DNA from: Micromonospora matsumotoense
Lineage (GTDB): Bacteria > Actinomycetota > Actinomycetes > Mycobacteriales > Micromonosporaceae
Reading direction: 5' to 3'
DNA length: 64,000 nucleotides
Assembly (NCBI RefSeq): GCF_900091525.1
Contig: NZ_FMCU01000005.1
Span: 372,001 to 436,000 of the forward strand
Shown here: positions 61,221-64,000 of the stretch, piece by piece
Numbering within the stretch: the first letter of the stretch is position 1
Layout: each line of letters begins with the position of its first letter
Notes under the pieces: generated by a model
Told to the model about the DNA's origin: nothing
The model's database searches: none
Seen by the model: the letters and a program-made list of their open reading frames with translations, nothing else
Translations under genes and position numbers: made by a program

Positions 61221-61258
61221 ACCGTGTGTCGCAGGTTCGAATCCTGCCGGGGGCACCA
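61183..61258 (+). tRNA. tRNA-Arg (anticodon CCT)
   Basis: 76 nt including CCA. Acceptor GCCCTCG pairs with CGGGGGC (one G-U), D-stem GCTC/GAGC, anticodon stem TCGGT/ACCGT with loop TTCCTAA (anticodon CCT, reads AGG), T-arm GCAGG TTCGAAT CCTGC, discriminator A, encoded CCA. The upstream TAGACT near 61166 may be its -10. A truncated twin lies 37.4 kb upstream. Confidence 0.95.
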
Positions 61259-61391
61259 ACACAAGGCCCTGACCAGCAAGAAGCTGACCAGGGCGTTGAT
61301 GTTTATCAATGCAGTTTTGAATCGCCCCCCGCAAACCCCTCGGTAACGCTGGTGGGCGATCGGGTTCTAGTACGGCAGCCGCCGTTCGGGA

Positions 61392-62512
61392 TCATGGCTG
61401 AAGTTCGAGGTTGAGGCGGCGTGTGTGATGGGCTCGTCGGGCTCGGGCTTGATGCCGTCGCCGCCAGCCTGACCAGTGCAAACGATGGGCGAGGTCGTTG
61501 ATCGTGCGAATGATGCAGACGTTGATCAGCCGGCGGACCTCGTTGACGGTCAGCTTGATCAGTCCGGTGTCGGCCGGATTCTCGGCGGCATCAGCGGCGC
61601 AGATCGCCAGGACGGCGAGGGCGGCCAGGGCGAGAGTGGTGAACCGGTGCCAGGAGTCCCAGCGGCGGACCTGGTGCTGGTCCAGGCCGACCTGACTCTT
61701 GGCGGCCTGGAAGCTCTCCTCGATGCTCCAGCGGATCCCGGCGACCCGCACCAACTGGGCGAGGGTGGCCGGTCTCGGGGTCCAGCAGCGGTAGAAGGCC
61801 AGCTCACCGGTGGTGATGTTGCGGCGGATCAGGAGGCTGTGCCGGCCGCCGTCGTCGGGGTCGGCGTCGGTGCACACGTCATCGAGCCAGGCCCAGTCGT
61901 AGAAACGCGGCCCTTTCGACCCGGCGCCGGCTGAGCGGCGCTGCCACGCCGAGGCGGGCAGGTCAGCGGCGATCTGGTCGGCGCGGATGCGGGTCTTGCC
62001 GCCGTCGATCGGCACCAGGTGGCTGCGGGACACCGCCAAGACGTAGCCGATCTCGTGTTCACGCAGGCCAGCACGGAAGACACTGCTGTTGCCGTAAGCC
62101 TCGTCCGCGGCCACCCACGCCGCTGGCACCCCGGCGTCCAGCGCTGCGGTGACCATGTCAGCGGCCAACTCCGGCTGGTAGCGAACTCGACCGCGTCGGG
62201 CACGCCGGCAGCCTGGCAGCGATCCCGGTCAGCGGTCCACGACGCCGGCAGATACACCCGCCGGTCAATCAGCGTGTGCCCATCGGCGCCGGCGTACCCC
62301 AGGAACACCCCACCTGGCTGTTCTCAATCCGCCCCGCCGTGCCGGTGTATTGGCGCTGCACCCCGACCGTGTGCACGCCCTTCTTCAGGTCACCGGTCTC
62401 GTCGACGGCCAGAACCGCGTCCGGGCCACCGCCCCCGGGTTGCCGGTCGGGTGCCCACCGCTCGGCGCTCCGTGCGCAGTAGCCGCGCCACGTGCGCGGC
62501 GCGTTTGTCCTG
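61392..62512 (-). pseudogene. Broken IS701-family transposase
   Basis: Three frames carry successive parts: [20 protein letters not shown] and [15 protein letters not shown] (62440 to about 62310), then [20 protein letters not shown] and GVPDAVEFAT, then from 62168 GVPAAWVAADEAYGNSSVF, LAFYRCWTPRPATLAQLVRV and WSIEESFQAAKSQVGLDQHQ. Two frameshifts, and the N-terminal ~100 residues seem missing where the WD40 gene's 3' end begins. It is an inactive remnant; the insertion may have removed the end of the neighbouring gene region. Confidence 0.85.
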
Positions 62513-64000
62513 TCAGCCGCAGGGCGGCTGCGTCGGGGTTCCGTCCGGCAGCAGTTCACGCTCAGCTCTTGTGTAGTCGCGGTCGGCAGCGGCACACAGG
62601 GCACGGAACTGGATTTCGGGGCGCAGGTCGAGGGTCTGTTCCACTCCACTGATGACGACGGTCAGGTGGTCTCCTCGCAAGTACCCTCCTTCCCAGCCAG
62701 TTAGATGCAGGGTGTCGGAGTTGCTGGCATCGGCCAGGTCGTGGACCGTCACCTCGCCTCCGCTAATAGATGTGCCTTCGCGATAAGTGACGACGCGGTC
62801 TCCCTTGCTGATGCCAATCAGGGTGTCACCCCCTGGGACGGGCGCACTGCCGGCCAGTTGCTTTCGGCCATCGACGTCCCACACCCGTACCCCTCCGCGG
62901 CTGGTCTGCACCGCAAGACGTGAACCGCCCTCATCAAACACCATCGGGTTCTTGACGGAGAACGCCACGCTGATCGCGAGCCCCGACAGGGTCGCGATGT
63001 GCTGGGGGATCTGGAGGTCCCACAGCAGGATCTCGCCGGGGGCGGCACCGCTGCGGGTGACCAGCGCGACCTGACCTGGGTGTTGCGGTCGGGCAATGAG
63101 TCGACCACTGTCGAAGACCGCACCGTTCTCGCGGGGGCCGGTCCAGGGCGCGGACTGGGCGAGGAATGGCCGGGTGAGCAGAGCTGCGTCGGCGGCATCG
63201 ACCCGGGCGAGGCGGCCGTCAACGGTCGACAAAGCTATCTCGCTGCCCTCCAAGGCGACAATCATCTCCACCTCACCACCTCCGAGGCTCGGGTTATCGT
63301 CACTCGCCAGCGCCTTCGCCTCAGGTAGCACGTCATCGAGTGGCACCTTGTCGCGCAGATCCCGTACCGGGTAGGCCCCGACGAGGTTGCCCGTCATGGT
63401 CCACACCACGACCCGCTGCGAGTCCGCAGTCCAGGTGAGCTTCCAGGGCGTCCACCCGCCGGTCGGCGAAAGCGGCACCGACTGGCGGCGAGTGTCGACA
63501 GAGTCGACGACATCCAAGCTTCGCTCGCCGGCTATCGCCGTGAAACGCCGATCCGGGGAGACGCTGATGATGTCATCCCCCGTGTTCGTGGTGGCGAGGT
63601 GTCTGCTGTCGTATGGTTCGGCGCGCACCACCATCAGCGCGGTGCCGAGCGACGCAAGGACGACCAGACCACCGCCCTGGTGTGGTGCGGCCGCGAGGAT
63701 GGGCTGGGAAAGGTCAGGCGCGCTGGGGACTCGGGCGTGATAGGCCTCCCCCGTGCTCAGGTCGATCAGGGTGTGCTCATCGTAGTGCCCCGCGGCAGAG
63801 GTATTGCCAGAGTCGCGTGGCAACAGGTAGTAACGGGAGGTGGTGTCTATGGAGAAACCAGCGTCAGGGAGTTCGGTTCGATGGCCGGGGGTAGCTCCGA
63901 GGAACTGTGAGTAGTTGGTGTCACCGTTCTTCCGAACAAGGAGCTCGCCACCAGCCCCCAGCCAGACCTCGCTAATCAAGTTGGTCTTGGTGGTGGAGGT
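62513..64000 (-). CDS. WD40-repeat C-terminal part of a large protein (partial)
   Basis: The frame is open to the right edge, so the start is outside; about 495 residues are visible. WD40/beta-propeller blades end in motifs such as [26 protein letters not shown] and [16 protein letters not shown]. The end, [20 protein letters not shown] followed by [11 protein letters not shown], matches the closing segment common in actinobacterial STAND/nSTAND proteins with WD40 C-termini. A STAND NTPase N-terminus beyond the window is therefore likely. The broken IS701-type element lies immediately after the stop. Confidence 0.8.
   Translation of the reverse strand, partial: TSTTKTNLISEVWLGAGGELLVRKNGDTNYSQFLGATPGHRTELPDAGFSIDTTSRYYLLPRDSGNTSAAGHYDEHTLIDLSTGEAYHARVPSAPDLSQPILAAAPHQGGGLVVLASLGTALMVVRAEPYDSRHLATTNTGDDIISVSPDRRFTAIAGERSLDVVDSVDTRRQSVPLSPTGGWTPWKLTWTADSQRVVVWTMTGNLVGAYPVRDLRDKVPLDDVLPEAKALASDDNPSLGGGEVEMIVALEGSEIALSTVDGRLARVDAADAALLTRPFLAQSAPWTGPRENGAVFDSGRLIARPQHPGQVALVTRSGAAPGEILLWDLQIPQHIATLSGLAISVAFSVKNPMVFDEGGSRLAVQTSRGGVRVWDVDGRKQLAGSAPVPGGDTLIGISKGDRVVTYREGTSISGGEVTVHDLADASNSDTLHLTGWEGGYLRGDHLTVVISGVEQTLDLRPEIQFRALCAAADRDYTRAERELLPDGTPTQPPCG

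Overview
The window looks like a chromosome segment of a high-GC actinobacterium, most likely Micromonosporaceae (Micromonospora-like). This is inferred from the strong G/C bias at third codon positions, frequent GTG starts, a secreted GH6-CBM2 cellulase behind a CebR-type box, and MmyB, XRE/NB-ARC and XRE-ImmA regulators. No housekeeping marker in the window fixes the species.

Layout. (1) 1-11.7 kb is ordinary chromosome: a partial secreted protein, the cellulase, a truncated SnoaL-like gene, a quinone oxidoreductase, an MmyB-type regulator, a NarL-type two-component system divergent from a MacB/FtsX-type ABC exporter, and two uncharacterised proteins. (2) 11.9-17.1 kb is a tight six-gene minus-strand operon: cupin, MetRS-like protein, glycine-oxidase-like flavoenzyme, lysine/ornithine N-hydroxylase, small NAGS-like protein and LysE exporter. 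The first four match the hydrazinoacetate-forming (N-N bond) enzyme set, with the usual cupin-MetRS fusion split into two overlapping genes. An XRE/NB-ARC regulator is divergent from it and a PNPOx-like flavoprotein lies next to that. (3) 19.5-23.3 kb holds a metallophosphoesterase, a DUF4143 ATPase with iterated upstream repeats, and an EcsC-like protein.

(4) 23.8-61.2 kb behaves as an accessory island. Its left edge is a tRNA-Arg(CCT) gene cut at the anticodon loop, and its right edge is the intact gene. Both are preceded by the same ~300-bp flank, diverged except for the last 87 nt. Inside, from left to right: an unusual defence locus at 24.1-36.9 kb (uncharacterised protein, Mrr-helicase and MORC-like GHKL ATPase on one strand; a dedicated sigma-70 factor, DrmA-like helicase and DrmB/DUF1998 protein on the other; then Vsr nuclease and cytosine methyltransferase). 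Next come a CTGWCAG repeat field with a 42-bp perfect palindrome, an excisionase and a tyrosine integrase. These are followed by a pentapeptide-repeat protein, an XRE-ImmA pair, extra murF and murC paralogues, an XRE-TPR regulator with a PfkB kinase, an OLD-type nuclease, and a NACHT NTPase module with a small membrane protein. IS5-, IS3- and IS256-type relics are interspersed.

(5) After the tRNA come a broken IS701-type transposase and the C-terminal part of a WD40 protein that runs off the right edge.

The two most interesting items are the sigma-factor-bearing DrmAB/MORC/Mrr/Dcm/Vsr defence locus and the compact split-gene hydrazine cassette. No CRISPR array, rRNA or riboswitch was seen. 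All functions are read from sequence motifs by eye; no database search was run.
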